A stretch of 64,000 bases of DNA from Rhizobium gallicum bv. gallicum R602sp (GTDB lineage Bacteria; Pseudomonadota; Alphaproteobacteria; Rhizobiales; Rhizobiaceae). Shown here piece after piece: positions 26,317 through 37,029 of the stretch; position 1 is the stretch's first letter; every line of letters starts with the position of its first letter. Both the position numbers and the translations under genes were made by a program. Under the pieces are notes generated by a model. That model was given only the letters and a program-made list of their open reading frames with translations. It had not been told where the DNA came from and did no database searches. The stretch lies in assembly GCF_000816845.1 (NCBI RefSeq), contig NZ_CP006880.1, positions 1,922,001-1,986,000 of the forward strand, read 5' to 3'.

Positions 26317-27975
26317 TTACCCGGCGATCGGAACTTGCCTTGCGTCAGCGAGGTTGGTGCCTGGTCGACGACATTTCGCGAATATGTCGAGTGCGGGATC
26401 ATAAACCGTTGTCGACACGTCCATCAGCCCGAGAACACTGTGAAATAGGTTGTCATGGGAGTTCGGGAGCGCTGCATTCCGATCCAGACATCCCATGTCA
26501 AACCCACCCGCGCGCTGCAGGTCATCCGCGATCCAAACGAGGAATGGGACATGGGTTTGCTGCGACGGCGCGAACACATATGGCGCGCCATGCAAATAAA
26601 GGCCGTGCTCACCAAGCGACTCGCCGTGATCTGAAAGGTAGATGACTGATCCGGCAATCGTGGAGGAGCGCGCCTTCAGTCTATCGATGACCTGCGACAC
26701 GATGTGATCGGTATAAAGGATCGTATTATCATAGGCGTTCTTGATTTCCTGCGCTGAGCACGCACCGAAGTCATTTGCCCGGCAATCTGGTAAAAAGTGC
26801 CTGAAATCGTTTGGATATCTCGAGAAATAGGCCGGGCCGTGGCTTCCCAGCTGATGCAGGATCAAAACACTATCGCCCTTGACGGTGCCAAGCCATGAAT
26901 CCATGCGATCGAGAAGAATGGCGTCCAGGCATTCGCCGTCCTTGCAAAACCTGGCGTCGGCAGAACTCGGAAGGAATTGATAAGCGACGCGGTCGGTCAC
27001 GTGATAACTGCCGGTATCATTGTCAAACCACGACACTGATACGTTTGCATGGGTCAGGACATCGAGCACGTTCTCTGTCTCAAGGCCCTTGCGATGTGTG
27101 TAGGCGCGGCGCGGGTAGACCGAAAACATGCACGGTATCGACACGGCCGTGGACGTGCCGCAGCTCGTCGTGTTCGGAAAGTAGACGACGCCGCGCTCGC
27201 GGAGCTCCGGGTTCGTATCCCTGGCGTATCCGCCTAGCGAAAAATCGTCTGCCCGAGCGGTTTCTCCCGCGACGATGACCGTCACTCGCGGCTTTGGCCT
27301 CAACCCCGCGCGATGTGCGTCCACTCCCAGTGGCTGCGCGGTAACCTCGGCATTCTGGGTCGCGTCTATTATGAATCGAACGGCGCTCGATATCGGAAAG
27401 AAGGGATTGAGTGGATCGAGGATGTCCCGGTGCGCCCGGCCGACCCCGGCAAAGGTTCGATAGTCGCAGGCCGCCGCCAGAGCGAAGATCCCGATGCATC
27501 CGGCGATTATTGCGCTGTTGTGCGCCAGTTTCGCCAAGAATGGCCGATGCGCGATCCTTACCCAGACAACGACCAGCGATGGAAGGAGCCCAGTCATAAG
27601 GAGATGGGTGGCGAAGCGCAAGGTTAAGAGGTGCCCCGCTTCAGCACCCGTTGAGACGGCGGCGTTCCGGATCATTTCGCGATCAACGACCACACCGAAC
27701 TGATCGGTGAACCAGGACGCCGCAGACGCGGTGAGGATGAAGAAGATCAAGAATATCCTGGTTACGTATTTCGCAGAAAAGGCCGTGATTATGGCCATGC
27801 TCATTGCCGAGATGCCAACGGCAAAAAGAATGAACGCAAAGTGATCCTTTGCCAAATAACCGAACGCCCTGGTCCAGAATGTCCAGTTGGTGACAAGCAG
27901 CAGATACAGGGTCGTGGCGGCGCAAACTGTCACGCTTTTGACCGTGGGCCGATAGCGATACAAGACTTTGTTCAT
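26317..27975 (-). CDS. Lipid A phosphoethanolamine transferase (EptA/MCR-type)
   Basis: 552 residues. Five N-terminal membrane helices (to about residue 170, e.g. SVTVCAATTLYLLLVTNWTF) are followed by a periplasmic sulfatase-fold catalytic domain. Zinc ligand and nucleophile regions are intact: Glu238 in VIVAGETARADDFSLGGY, Thr274 in TSCGTSTAVSIPCMF, and YLSDHGESLGEHGLYLHGAP. It should move phosphoethanolamine from phosphatidylethanolamine to lipid A or another glycan, lowering surface negative charge. It stands alone, without a PmrAB-like two-component pair nearby. Confidence 0.93.
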   Translation of the reverse strand: MNKVLYRYRPTVKSVTVCAATTLYLLLVTNWTFWTRAFGYLAKDHFAFILFAVGISAMSMAIITAFSAKYVTRIFLIFFILTASAASWFTDQFGVVVDREMIRNAAVSTGAEAGHLLTLRFATHLLMTGLLPSLVVVWVRIAHRPFLAKLAHNSAIIAGCIGIFALAAACDYRTFAGVGRAHRDILDPLNPFFPISSAVRFIIDATQNAEVTAQPLGVDAHRAGLRPKPRVTVIVAGETARADDFSLGGYARDTNPELRERGVVYFPNTTSCGTSTAVSIPCMFSVYPRRAYTHRKGLETENVLDVLTHANVSVSWFDNDTGSYHVTDRVAYQFLPSSADARFCKDGECLDAILLDRMDSWLGTVKGDSVLILHQLGSHGPAYFSRYPNDFRHFLPDCRANDFGACSAQEIKNAYDNTILYTDHIVSQVIDRLKARSSTIAGSVIYLSDHGESLGEHGLYLHGAPYVFAPSQQTHVPFLVWIADDLQRAGGFDMGCLDRNAALPNSHDNLFHSVLGLMDVSTTVYDPALDIFAKCRRPGTNLADARQVPIAG

Positions 27976-28396
27976 CCTAATGCATCCAACGCGCTCGATG
28001 TCCCGGCGCGGTGCAAAAAGATTGGAACTTCCGGGCTAAGGATCTCAGGCATGGGCGCTCCAGAGTGGGTAGCGCCTAGGTGGCTGACGAACCTGACAGA
28101 GACCTGAACGGCCGTCAGGCGACGGCATTGCCGAGACCGGTCTTCTCCTCAATGGCCCTGACATGACGCAGTTCCATCAGGCGCGTCGTTATCGCGCCCG
28201 CCGGCGTGCGACGCTTCAACGACGTCTTCGATCCGTTGAGCGATGCACTGACATATCCGCCGTAGCGGGCATCATCGCCAGCAACATTCGAAAGCCCTGG
28301 ATGGGATTGGAAATCAACCCCCGGTCCCGGTTCGGGCTTCAGCATCCCGCGCTTACTACCATCGCGCGAACTATCTTCCCAAGATCGACGGCGCAG
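27976..28396. other. Intergenic stretch with no supported gene
   Basis: About 420 bases between the eptA-like start and the end of the polyol operon. A minus-strand frame at 28115-28345 ends ...RTPAGAITTRLMELRHVRAI but has no ribosome site or recognised family. It may hold decayed coding sequence. Confidence 0.4.
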
Positions 28397-29125
28397 TCAG
28401 ATATCGAAATTGGTCGGCAGCACAACGACATCGCGAATTGTGACATTTCGCGGCCTGGTTAGCATGAAGATGATGGCATCGGCCACCTCCGACGGTTCGA
28501 TGAGGCTTCCCGATTCCTTCGCCTTTTGGAGATTTTCTTCTGGCCAATCGGCAAGGAGCGCGCTGATCACCGGTCCGGGCGAAACCGAGCCCACGCGGAT
28601 GCCCTTCTTGTTGACCTGGCGCCGCACGGTCTGAACGAAGCAGGTCATCGCCCATTTCGAAGCCGAATAGACGGGCTCCCATGGAACGGGATAATGCCCC
28701 GCCACTGAACTTGTGACGATAATGTCTCCCGAACCGCGCGCGATCATGTGCGGCAAAACATCATGGACGTTCTTCATGACTGCGTTGACGTTGAGGTTGA
28801 GCATCCGGTCTATAACGGCGGTGTCGGCCTCGATCAGGTCACCCCCGATGTAGGTGCCCGCATTGGCGTGAAAAATATCGAGCTGGCCGGTCAATTTCTC
28901 GATAGACGGCATCAGGCTTGCGCAACTGGCGGGATCGAGAAGATCGATCACCAGGGGGATTACGCCATTACCGAGATCGGCACACACTGCGTCCAGTGCC
29001 TTCTGGTCGCGATCGACGAGCACCACGCGCGCGCCCTCCGCAACCATCGCCTTCGTGCTCGCCAGTCCGATGCCGGAGGCCGCACCCGTAACTGCCGCCA
29101 CCATGCCTTCCAATTGCTTGACCAT
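28397..29125 (-). CDS. SDR family NAD(P)-dependent oxidoreductase (polyol dehydrogenase-like)
   Basis: 242 residues from ATG 29125 (MVKQLEGMVAAVTGAASGIG); the frame runs 33 codons upstream into the region after the kinase gene. Classical SDR: cofactor motif TGAASGIG, NAG in HANAGTYIGGD, catalytic Ser in IIVTSSVAG and Tyr-x-x-x-Lys in YSASKWAM. Asp in VVLVDRDQ suggests NAD(H) preference. It resembles ribitol 2-dehydrogenase-type proteins. Last gene of the minus-strand sugar operon, next to a kinase and an aldolase-like gene. Confidence 0.9.
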   Translation of the reverse strand: MVKQLEGMVAAVTGAASGIGLASTKAMVAEGARVVLVDRDQKALDAVCADLGNGVIPLVIDLLDPASCASLMPSIEKLTGQLDIFHANAGTYIGGDLIEADTAVIDRMLNLNVNAVMKNVHDVLPHMIARGSGDIIVTSSVAGHYPVPWEPVYSASKWAMTCFVQTVRRQVNKKGIRVGSVSPGPVISALLADWPEENLQKAKESGSLIEPSEVADAIIFMLTRPRNVTIRDVVVLPTNFDI

Positions 29126-29178
29126 GCTCGTCTCCTTCTGCGTCAGATCACGTTCTGCAAATCCAGCGGCCATCCGGT

Positions 29179-30195
29179 TCAATGGCTTCCCCACTGGCTT
29201 GCCGTTTCGAGGCATTGCTTCCATTCAACGACACCGTCAGTCGTGCCGGCGCTACGAAGCGAACAGGCGGCTGCCGCATGGCCGAGCCAAAGACAGTCCT
29301 TGATTGCCCAGTCTTCGTGCAGGCCGTACATGAAGCCCGCCGCGAAGGCATCGCCCGCACCGTTCGGTCCGACAATCGCATTGCGAGGTATCTTGACGGA
29401 GGGCACGAAGATCTTCTCTCCCGACCGCGTGACGGTGATCGCGCCTTCCGGAAAGTGGATGGCGACAAGCCGCATCGCGCCCTGCGGGAGAATGACGGCC
29501 GAGGCCGCCGCGCAGGCATCAACGTCAGTCCTGCCGTCCCGAGTTGTTTCCATCTCTGCAAGCGCCCCGATCTCTTTGTCGTTGACAATGAGCGTATCGA
29601 GATGCGGTAGACAGGGCAGGATCAGGCCGCGCAGGCGTTCCGGCGTGACCGTGCAAAGTTCGAGATTGGTCTCAAGACGAGCTGCTCGAGCGGCTTTGAG
29701 CACTGTCACCCAGCCATTGGCATTGTCGCGCCAAGGGGCATCCATCGTGGGGTGGATGCCGGGAAGTCCAAGATGCAAGAAGCGCGCGGTGGTTCCAGAA
29801 AAATCGAAATGATCCGGCGAAAGCAGCGCCGAAACGCCGATCTCGGAAATGTGTGTGCGCAGTCCACTTGCCTGCGACACGAAGGCCTCGGTCGTATGGG
29901 TGGTCGCCTGATCGCTGACATGCATCTGCCGATGGTCGAGACCAGCTCGCTCGGCTTCGGCGATGAGCTTTCGGCCGGCCTCGTCGTTGCCCACCAATCC
30001 AATGGTTTCGACCGGGATTGCCGGGTCGAGCCTCTTGATGTCGATGGCAAGATTGCAGGCCGGGCCGCCGCCACGTTCCTCGAGCCCCCAGGCGATACCG
30101 ACGCTGTCTTCCCTTGGCCATGCGTCTATCCTGCGATTTCGGTCGAGGCACCAGGTCCCGCCGGCGATGAAGCCGCGCCTGCTCGTTCGGGTCAT
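29179..30195 (-). CDS. PfkB family carbohydrate kinase
   Basis: 338 residues from ATG 30195, with GGGAGGAG five bases upstream. It starts GFIAGGTWCLDRNRRIDAWP and contains the glycine-rich GGGPACNLAIDIKRL and the anion-hole/catalytic motif GPNGAGDAFAAGF with Asp as base. It phosphorylates a sugar or ketose with ATP; the exact sugar is unknown. It lies 21 bases after the aldolase-like gene and before the SDR gene, suggesting a dehydrogenase-kinase-aldolase module. Confidence 0.93.
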   Translation of the reverse strand: MTRTSRRGFIAGGTWCLDRNRRIDAWPREDSVGIAWGLEERGGGPACNLAIDIKRLDPAIPVETIGLVGNDEAGRKLIAEAERAGLDHRQMHVSDQATTHTTEAFVSQASGLRTHISEIGVSALLSPDHFDFSGTTARFLHLGLPGIHPTMDAPWRDNANGWVTVLKAARAARLETNLELCTVTPERLRGLILPCLPHLDTLIVNDKEIGALAEMETTRDGRTDVDACAAASAVILPQGAMRLVAIHFPEGAITVTRSGEKIFVPSVKIPRNAIVGPNGAGDAFAAGFMYGLHEDWAIKDCLWLGHAAAACSLRSAGTTDGVVEWKQCLETASQWGSH

Positions 30196-30215
30196 GCTCT
30201 CCTCCCATGGCGGGC

Positions 30216-31199
30216 TCAATTCATCAAAACCTTTTCGGTGATGACCGTGTCGTCGGAGAGTGTCCGCATCGGCTCCTGACCGCCTGCCTGCAGCGCGCCG
30301 TGATAGGCCCTGACCGCCTCCTCTGGTCTGAGATCACCATCTGCTACGGCACGCATGAATTTCACCATGGCGAGCGGATCTTCGGCGAGATTGATCTTGC
30401 GACCGAAAAGCGCCACGCGAGCGCCGTATTTCTCCGCCTGGTGGATGAGTTCGAACGTGTCGCGCGCAGTCCCCGCGCCGCCGCCTAGAACGCCGACGAT
30501 CAGGCTCGGGTCGTAGGACGTGAGTTCCTCCAGCGCCTTCGGACCATTGTACGGAATCTTCAGGAACTGCGGCCGCTGGGCACGCGTCAGCCCGGCCAGC
30601 GCCCGGCATATGCAATCATTTACGAAATGTGGCTGGAGGTCGGGCGAAATACCGGTGTCGACGTTCGGATTGAAGACCTCGAGGAAATAATTGAAGCCGT
30701 TGTCGTGCGCGTCCTCTACGAAATCCAGGAAGGCGAGCAGCGAATTGTAGTCCGCGTCGAGATCGTTGTTGAAGGTGATCGAATAGAGGCCGAGATCGGT
30801 ATGGCGCCGGTTGGCCGACAAAGAAGCAGTGCGATAGGGCCGTGACGGCTGAGAGGCATAGGTCGCGCCGCGCCCCACCCAGATATCCGTCGCATCATTG
30901 GCTCGAATGGCGGGTTTCACATTGCTGCCTGCGTAAGCACCGCTCTCCGTCAGCAATTCGAGATTGGAGGCGGAGGTCAGCATGATATCGACGATGTCCT
31001 GGGTGACCACTGCCCTGATCTGTTCGAGGAATTCCGCCCGCGTCCGGAAGCGCGTGTAGGAGCAGTCCTTCTCGAGCTTCGGGCCGCAAGATGGAATGCT
31101 CGGTCCCATGTCGCCATCCTTCGCGTCCGCGATGATGAAATCCGTTCGCTTGTAGTTGCCGGCCCTGATCTTGGCGATTTTTGCGTCAAAGCGTGTCAT
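30216..31199 (-). CDS. Class I aldolase-like TIM-barrel protein
   Basis: 327 residues. Segments such as FIIADAKDGDMGPSIPSCGP at the start, a Lys in QFLKIPYNGPKALEELTSY placed like a Schiff-base lysine, and VGVLGGGAGTARDTFELIHQ with the phosphate-type glycine loop suggest a DeoC/FbaB/LacD-type barrel. It would split a phosphorylated ketose made by the kinase encoded downstream. The assignment is by pattern and context; the reaction is not established. Confidence 0.75.
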   Translation of the reverse strand: MTRFDAKIAKIRAGNYKRTDFIIADAKDGDMGPSIPSCGPKLEKDCSYTRFRTRAEFLEQIRAVVTQDIVDIMLTSASNLELLTESGAYAGSNVKPAIRANDATDIWVGRGATYASQPSRPYRTASLSANRRHTDLGLYSITFNNDLDADYNSLLAFLDFVEDAHDNGFNYFLEVFNPNVDTGISPDLQPHFVNDCICRALAGLTRAQRPQFLKIPYNGPKALEELTSYDPSLIVGVLGGGAGTARDTFELIHQAEKYGARVALFGRKINLAEDPLAMVKFMRAVADGDLRPEEAVRAYHGALQAGGQEPMRTLSDDTVITEKVLMN

Positions 31200-31279
31200 G
31201 CGTTGATCCTTGAAAATCTGGGGCCGCCAGATCGGCGGCGGGAAGGTTCACAATTTGAGGCATCTGCCTCGCAAAACCG

Positions 31280-32011
31280 TCAGGCGATCATGTAACCACC
31301 ATCCACAGGCATCGATAGGCCGTTGACCATTGCTGCCTCGTCAGAGAGCAGGAAAAGAATGACCTCGGCAATGTCTTCGGGTTCGGCGAAACGGCCGACC
31401 GGAATGCGGTTGAGCATGCCGGCTGCCTTTTTTGGATCGCTCCAGGCCTTGATGGCCATGGGGGTGAGCGTCACGGTGGGATGCACGCCGTTGACGCGGA
31501 TGCCCTTCGGCGCAAGTTCCTTGGCCATTACCCGGGTCAGCCCGTCGAGAGCGGACTTGGAAGCGCAATAGGCGGCGTGATCGGGAATACCGACAAAGGC
31601 GGCGACGCTCGATACGTTGACGATTGCGCCTTTCCGGCTGTTCTTCACCATGTCGCGGGCGTATTCCTGCGAAATGATCATCGGTGCCCTCGTATTGACG
31701 GCATAGAGCAGATCGAAGTTCTCGACCTTGAGATCGAGAAAGGACTCAAGCTCGGTCGTGCCCGCACAATTGATCAGAAAATCGGCCGGTAGAGCCTCAA
31801 GGGCTGCAGCGCGCGTCGCGTCCGGATCGGCAAGATCGACCGCGATTGGGATACATCCGATTTCATTCTTCAGATCCCCAAGATCGGCCGCCGAACGCGA
31901 TAGCGCGGTCACCTTGGCCCCACGCTGCGCCAGCATGACAGCAGTCGCCCGCCCGATGCCCTTGCCGGCGCCGGTCACCACCACATGCCTGTTAGAAAAA
32001 TCCATCGCCAA
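31280..32011 (-). CDS. SDR family oxidoreductase, L-xylulose/dicarbonyl reductase-like
   Basis: 243 residues. Cofactor motif VVVTGAGKGIGRATAVMLAQ, Ser-Arg after strand two (VTALSRSAADLGDL) suggesting NADP(H), NCAG, catalytic VNVSSVAAF and YCASKSAL, C-terminal MVNGLSMPVDGGYMIA. The sequence pattern resembles L-xylulose reductase (DCXR) rather than fatty-acid FabG. It sits six bases after the next SDR gene in the polyol operon. Likely interconverts a ketose and a polyol. Confidence 0.9.
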   Translation of the reverse strand: MAMDFSNRHVVVTGAGKGIGRATAVMLAQRGAKVTALSRSAADLGDLKNEIGCIPIAVDLADPDATRAAALEALPADFLINCAGTTELESFLDLKVENFDLLYAVNTRAPMIISQEYARDMVKNSRKGAIVNVSSVAAFVGIPDHAAYCASKSALDGLTRVMAKELAPKGIRVNGVHPTVTLTPMAIKAWSDPKKAAGMLNRIPVGRFAEPEDIAEVILFLLSDEAAMVNGLSMPVDGGYMIA

Positions 32012-32017
32012 TACCTC

Positions 32018-32788
32018 CTACCAGCAAGTGAAGCCGCCGTCAGCCCTGACGGTCGCGCCAGTCATCAGGCTCGATGCGTCGCAGGCGAGAAAATGCACCA
32101 CCGAGGCAATCTCATGGGGCTGGCCCATCCGGCCCATCGGCGTGTCACGGATCCAGATGTCCATCATCTTCTTGTCGACCACAGTCTTCGTCATTTCGGT
32201 TTCGATATAGGTTGGTGCGACGGCGTTGACGCGAACGCCACGGTCGGCCCATTCCACGGCGAGTGAGGCGGTCAGATGGTGGACGGCGGCCTTTGAGGCG
32301 TTGTAATAAGTCTGCAGCTGTGGACGGTTGACAATATAGCCGGACATCGAACCGATATTGACGATTGCACCACGGCCGGCCTTCAGCATGTAGCGGCCGA
32401 AGGCGCGATTGCACCAGAAGACGCCGTTGTAGTTCACATCGTTGACATTAAGCCAGAGTTCGTCCGGCGTATCTTCTGCGGCCGTACCGGTCCGGGCAAT
32501 GCCTGCGTTGGCGACCAGCGCGTCGATGCGACCGTACTTTGCGAAGATGTCCGCAGCGGCTTTGTCGACGGCTGCGGAATTAGTGACATCGAGGACCAGC
32601 GCATCGGCTTCGACACTCTTGCCGGCCAAGGCCTGCCTGCCCGATTCGGCGAGCGCTTCGTCACGATCGATGATGACGATTCGGGCGCCTGCCTCGGCAA
32701 GCGCTTCGGCGCAGGCAAGGCCAATACCGCGTCCGCCGCCGGTCACCACAGCGGTTTGGCCATCCATCCGGAATTTCTCGAAGAACAT
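32018..32788 (-). CDS. SDR family oxidoreductase, galactitol/sorbitol dehydrogenase-like
   Basis: 256 residues. Motifs: AVVTGGGRGIGLACAEALAE, Asp in IVIIDRDEAL (NAD preference), NAGIARTG, catalytic Ser in NIGSMSGYI and YNASKAAVHHL, ending TVRADGGFTCW as in many polyol SDR enzymes. It lies between the transporter ATPase and the xylulose reductase-like gene. Oxidation of galactitol or a similar hexitol is an inference from context. Confidence 0.9.
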   Translation of the reverse strand: MFFEKFRMDGQTAVVTGGGRGIGLACAEALAEAGARIVIIDRDEALAESGRQALAGKSVEADALVLDVTNSAAVDKAAADIFAKYGRIDALVANAGIARTGTAAEDTPDELWLNVNDVNYNGVFWCNRAFGRYMLKAGRGAIVNIGSMSGYIVNRPQLQTYYNASKAAVHHLTASLAVEWADRGVRVNAVAPTYIETEMTKTVVDKKMMDIWIRDTPMGRMGQPHEIASVVHFLACDASSLMTGATVRADGGFTCW

Positions 32789-32812
32789 GTCTTGCTCCGT
32801 GGCTATGCAGAA

Positions 32813-33874
<1,062 letters not shown>

Positions 33875-33884
33875 ATGAGTTCCT

Positions 33885-34928
33885 CTATTGCGGCAGTGCG
33901 ATCTGCATCTTGACTTCGCCCTTCGCAGCGGAAGCCGCGATCTCGAAAGCCCGAACGCTTTCGTCGAAATCGAATGTTCGGGTGATGAGCGGTTTCACGT
34001 CGATCGCCCCCGATGACAGCATGGCCACGCAGCGCGGAAAGACATGGGCATAGCGGAAGACATGCTCCACGCGCGCCTCGCGCACCATTGCTTTGCCGAC
34101 ATCGTAGTGGATCGGATGAACCTGCGAACCGATGAAGACCACACGACCGCCGGGTGAAAGCGGGTCGAATACGCCCTGGGCACCTGCGGGATGGCCCGAG
34201 CACTCGAAAACGATCTCCACGCCCCAGCCACCGGTGGCGGCAAGGATTTCTCTCGCCAGTTCCTGCCGCGCAACGTTGACCGGTGAGATTGGACCGAGCT
34301 TGGCGGCAAGCTCCAGCTTGGCGTCATCGATGTCGCTCACGAACACCCGCGCGCAGCCGGCCGCGACAGCCGACAGCGCTGTCACCAGGCCGATCGGACC
34401 AGCGCCGATCACCAACGCTATGTCGCCCGGCCTGACCTGCGCCTTGGTGGCCGCATGCACACCCACTGCCAGCGGTTCGACCATGGCGGCTTCGGCGAAG
34501 GAAACGTTGTCGGGCAGTTTGTAGGAGAAATCGGCCGGGTGGACGACCGACGGCCTGAGTACGCCATGGATGGGCGGCGTCGCCCAGAAGCGGACCGCCG
34601 GATCGATATTGTAGAGGCCCAGGCGCGTCGCGCGGCTGTTGGGATCGGGAATGCCCGGCTCCATGCAGACCCGATCGCCCACCTTGAGCGACGTGACCTC
34701 GGCACCGATCTCGATCACCGTGCCGGACGCCTCGTGGCCGAGGATCATCGGTGCTTTCACCTGGAATACGCCGGTGCCGCCATGTGTATAGTAATGCACG
34801 TCGGAGCCGCAGATGCCCACGGTGTGGAGCTTGATGCGCACGTCGCGTGGGCCGAGCACCTCGTCGCGCTCGATCGGAAAATCGCGCAGCGACAGCTTCA
34901 TCTTCTCTTCCAGTACCAGCGCTTTCAT
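33885..34928 (-). CDS. Zinc-dependent polyol dehydrogenase (xylitol/sorbitol/altritol dehydrogenase-like)
   Basis: 347 residues, MDR family. Catalytic zinc site [14 protein letters not shown] and GHEASGTV; Rossmann motif [20 protein letters not shown] with Asp in [11 protein letters not shown] pointing to NAD. It lacks the four-cysteine structural zinc lobe: the corresponding stretch reads [20 protein letters not shown]. This is the polyol dehydrogenase subfamily (xylitol or L-iditol 2-dehydrogenase). In Agrobacterium a PF00107 member in an equivalent cluster oxidises D-altritol to D-tagatose. Start ATG 34928 has AGGACAG upstream. Confidence 0.92.
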   Translation of the reverse strand: MKALVLEEKMKLSLRDFPIERDEVLGPRDVRIKLHTVGICGSDVHYYTHGGTGVFQVKAPMILGHEASGTVIEIGAEVTSLKVGDRVCMEPGIPDPNSRATRLGLYNIDPAVRFWATPPIHGVLRPSVVHPADFSYKLPDNVSFAEAAMVEPLAVGVHAATKAQVRPGDIALVIGAGPIGLVTALSAVAAGCARVFVSDIDDAKLELAAKLGPISPVNVARQELAREILAATGGWGVEIVFECSGHPAGAQGVFDPLSPGGRVVFIGSQVHPIHYDVGKAMVREARVEHVFRYAHVFPRCVAMLSSGAIDVKPLITRTFDFDESVRAFEIAASAAKGEVKMQIALPQ

Positions 34929-34956
34929 TGTTTCTGTCCTATTGTCTCAAGAAGCA

Positions 34957-35196
34957 TCAGCCGCGCCATACGATCAGGACCCCGAGCGCGATGGCCAGGA
35001 CGTGGCAGACCGTCAGCGGAATTGATTGTTCGAGGAACCGCATCCAGAAGAGTTCGAGCGCAACGAAAAGGTAGATGCCGACGAAGACGCGGTCGAACCA
35101 GTTGGTGGTGATCGGCAGAAAGCCTGTCCGCTCGGATTTGCGGCCCGCCACTTCCGGTTCGGCATCGATCTGTCCAGGGTCAAATGGCTCTTGCAT
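34957..35196 (-). CDS. Small two-helix membrane protein of the sugar importer operon
   Basis: 79 residues with AAGGAG upstream of ATG 35196. The first 30 residues are charged; two hydrophobic segments follow (WFDRVFVGIYLFVALELFWM; IPLTVCHVLAIALGVLIVW). It lies four bases from the permease stop and 28 bases before the dehydrogenase gene, fully inside the operon. I do not recognise a named family; small extra membrane proteins occur in some polyol and glycerol ABC operons and may stabilise the permease. Confidence 0.8.
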   Translation of the reverse strand: MQEPFDPGQIDAEPEVAGRKSERTGFLPITTNWFDRVFVGIYLFVALELFWMRFLEQSIPLTVCHVLAIALGVLIVWRG

Positions 35197-35200
35197 CGCT

Positions 35201-36037
35201 CTACTCCTTGACTGCGCCGAAGGTGAGACCTGCCACGATATGCCGCTGGACCACTGCGAATATGACGAGGGCGGGGATGAGCGTGATCACGGCGATCGCC
35301 GCCATCGCCCCCCATTCGGTCCCCGTTGTCGTCACATATTCCGAAAGGCCTGTGGTGATGGTGCGCGCGTTGAAGCTGGTCAGGGTCGCAGCGAGCAGGA
35401 ACTCGTTCCAGGCGAAGACCCAGGTGAGGATCAGCGTGACGGCAAGGCCAGGCCGTGCAAGCGGGAAGATGACTTCGTGGAGAACCTGCCAGGTCGAGGC
35501 ACCATCGACGGTTGCGGCCTCATCGAGTTCCTTGGGAATTCCGTCGATGGTGGGCCTCAGCGTCCAGATCGCGAAAGGCAGGTTGAACGTGCAATAGAGC
35601 AGGATCATGCCGATCTTGGTGTCGTAAAGCTTCCAGTCGCCGAACGTGATGATCTGGGTGAAAAGCAGGAAGAACGGCAAAAGAAACACCGCCGCCGGCG
35701 CCATGCGGTTGGTGATCGTCCAGAAGAAGATGTTCTCCTTGCCTGCGAGGTCGAAGCGCGAGAGCGCATAGCAAGCCATGAAGGCCAGCACCGTAACCAG
35801 CACGGCGTTGCCGCTGGATATGATCATCGAATTGAGCATGTAGCCGCGCAGCGTCTCATTGCCCAAGACGTTGACGTAATTCTTCCAGTAGATCGCGTCC
35901 AGAAACAGGCTCGGCGTCGTGAAGAGATCGACCGCCGGCTTGACCGAAATGACGAAGAGCCAATAGATCGGGAAAAGCGTCAGCAGGCTCAGGAACAGCC
36001 AAAGCGCCACGTAAAGAAGGGGATTGCGGCCCTGCAT
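35201..36037 (-). CDS. Sugar ABC transporter permease (MalG type)
   Basis: 278 residues from ATG 36037, whose G overlaps the stop of the upstream permease by one base (TGATG arrangement). Six helices, starting [23 protein letters not shown] loop [21 protein letters not shown]-terminal GLTFGAVKE typical of MalG-like subunits. It forms the channel with 36037-36918. Confidence 0.94.
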   Translation of the reverse strand: MQGRNPLLYVALWLFLSLLTLFPIYWLFVISVKPAVDLFTTPSLFLDAIYWKNYVNVLGNETLRGYMLNSMIISSGNAVLVTVLAFMACYALSRFDLAGKENIFFWTITNRMAPAAVFLLPFFLLFTQIITFGDWKLYDTKIGMILLYCTFNLPFAIWTLRPTIDGIPKELDEAATVDGASTWQVLHEVIFPLARPGLAVTLILTWVFAWNEFLLAATLTSFNARTITTGLSEYVTTTGTEWGAMAAIAVITLIPALVIFAVVQRHIVAGLTFGAVKE

Positions 36038-36918
36038 CAGAATGTCCTTTTGCGTTCGCGTCGAGCCACGAGGGCGACATAGAGCAGCCAGCACATCACC
36101 AGGGTGAGGTAGAGCACGATCACTGAGATCGCGGCGCCATAGCCGTAGTCGGTCTTTGGGAAGACGATCTTCCAGATGTGCAGCCCGACATAACGGGTTG
36201 CGGCCCCCGGCCCGCCCGAGGTCAGCATCCAGACTTCGTCGACGGTGCGCAGCGCATCCATCAGGCGGATAAAGACCGTTGCGAGAATTGCCGGTCGGAT
36301 CATTGGCAGTGTGACGTGCCAGAAGATCTGGCGGCGGTTGGCGCCATCGATCTGCGCCTGCTCGAACGGCTCTTTCGGCAGGGCGAGCAGTGCGGCAAGC
36401 AGTGTCAGCGTCACCAGCGGCGTCCAGTGCCAGATGTCCATGATGACGGTCAGGGTGAAAGCGGTGGTGGCGTCGCGGCCGATGTTGAGATCGTATCCGA
36501 ACCAGTTTCTCAGGAGATAGGGGATGATGCCGATGCTGGGCGTCGTCATCAGACGCCAGACCGAGCCGACGACGATGGGCGCGACGATCAGCGGCAGTGT
36601 GTGAATCGTGCGGAAGAAGCCACGCCCGGGAAATTCCTTCATGAAGAGTTGCGCGAGGAGATAACCCAGCGCGATCTCGCTCAGCACCGCGAAGAATGCG
36701 AATTTCATGGTGAACGCGATGGAGGTCAGGAATTCGGCGTCGAAGACAAGGCGGCGGAAATTATTGGCGCCGTTGTAGATCATGTCGGGGCTGGCGCCGA
36801 ACGGGTTCCACTGGTGGAATGCCACGTAAAGCACGTAGATGAAAGGTATGATGCCGAAGATGCCGAGGATCGCGATCGTCGGGGCGAGCATCAGCCAGCC
36901 GACAGTGTTTGAACGCAT
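36037..36918 (-). CDS. Sugar ABC transporter permease (MalF type)
   Basis: 293 residues from ATG 36918 ([20 protein letters not shown]) with GGGAG upstream; a GTG at 36963 would add 15 residues but lacks a ribosome site. Six or more helices; EAA loop [20 protein letters not shown]. Partner of the MalG-type permease; encoded just after the binding protein. Confidence 0.93.
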   Translation of the reverse strand: MRSNTVGWLMLAPTIAILGIFGIIPFIYVLYVAFHQWNPFGASPDMIYNGANNFRRLVFDAEFLTSIAFTMKFAFFAVLSEIALGYLLAQLFMKEFPGRGFFRTIHTLPLIVAPIVVGSVWRLMTTPSIGIIPYLLRNWFGYDLNIGRDATTAFTLTVIMDIWHWTPLVTLTLLAALLALPKEPFEQAQIDGANRRQIFWHVTLPMIRPAILATVFIRLMDALRTVDEVWMLTSGGPGAATRYVGLHIWKIVFPKTDYGYGAAISVIVLYLTLVMCWLLYVALVARRERKRTF

Positions 36919-37029
36919 GAATTCGTGCTCCCGAAGATATCCGTGCAGATCCACAGCCTGCACTAACCGGCAACTGCGCCCGGGTGGCGGTCCTGGGAGA
37001 GGCCACCCGGACGCAGGCTTTTGTCGGTG

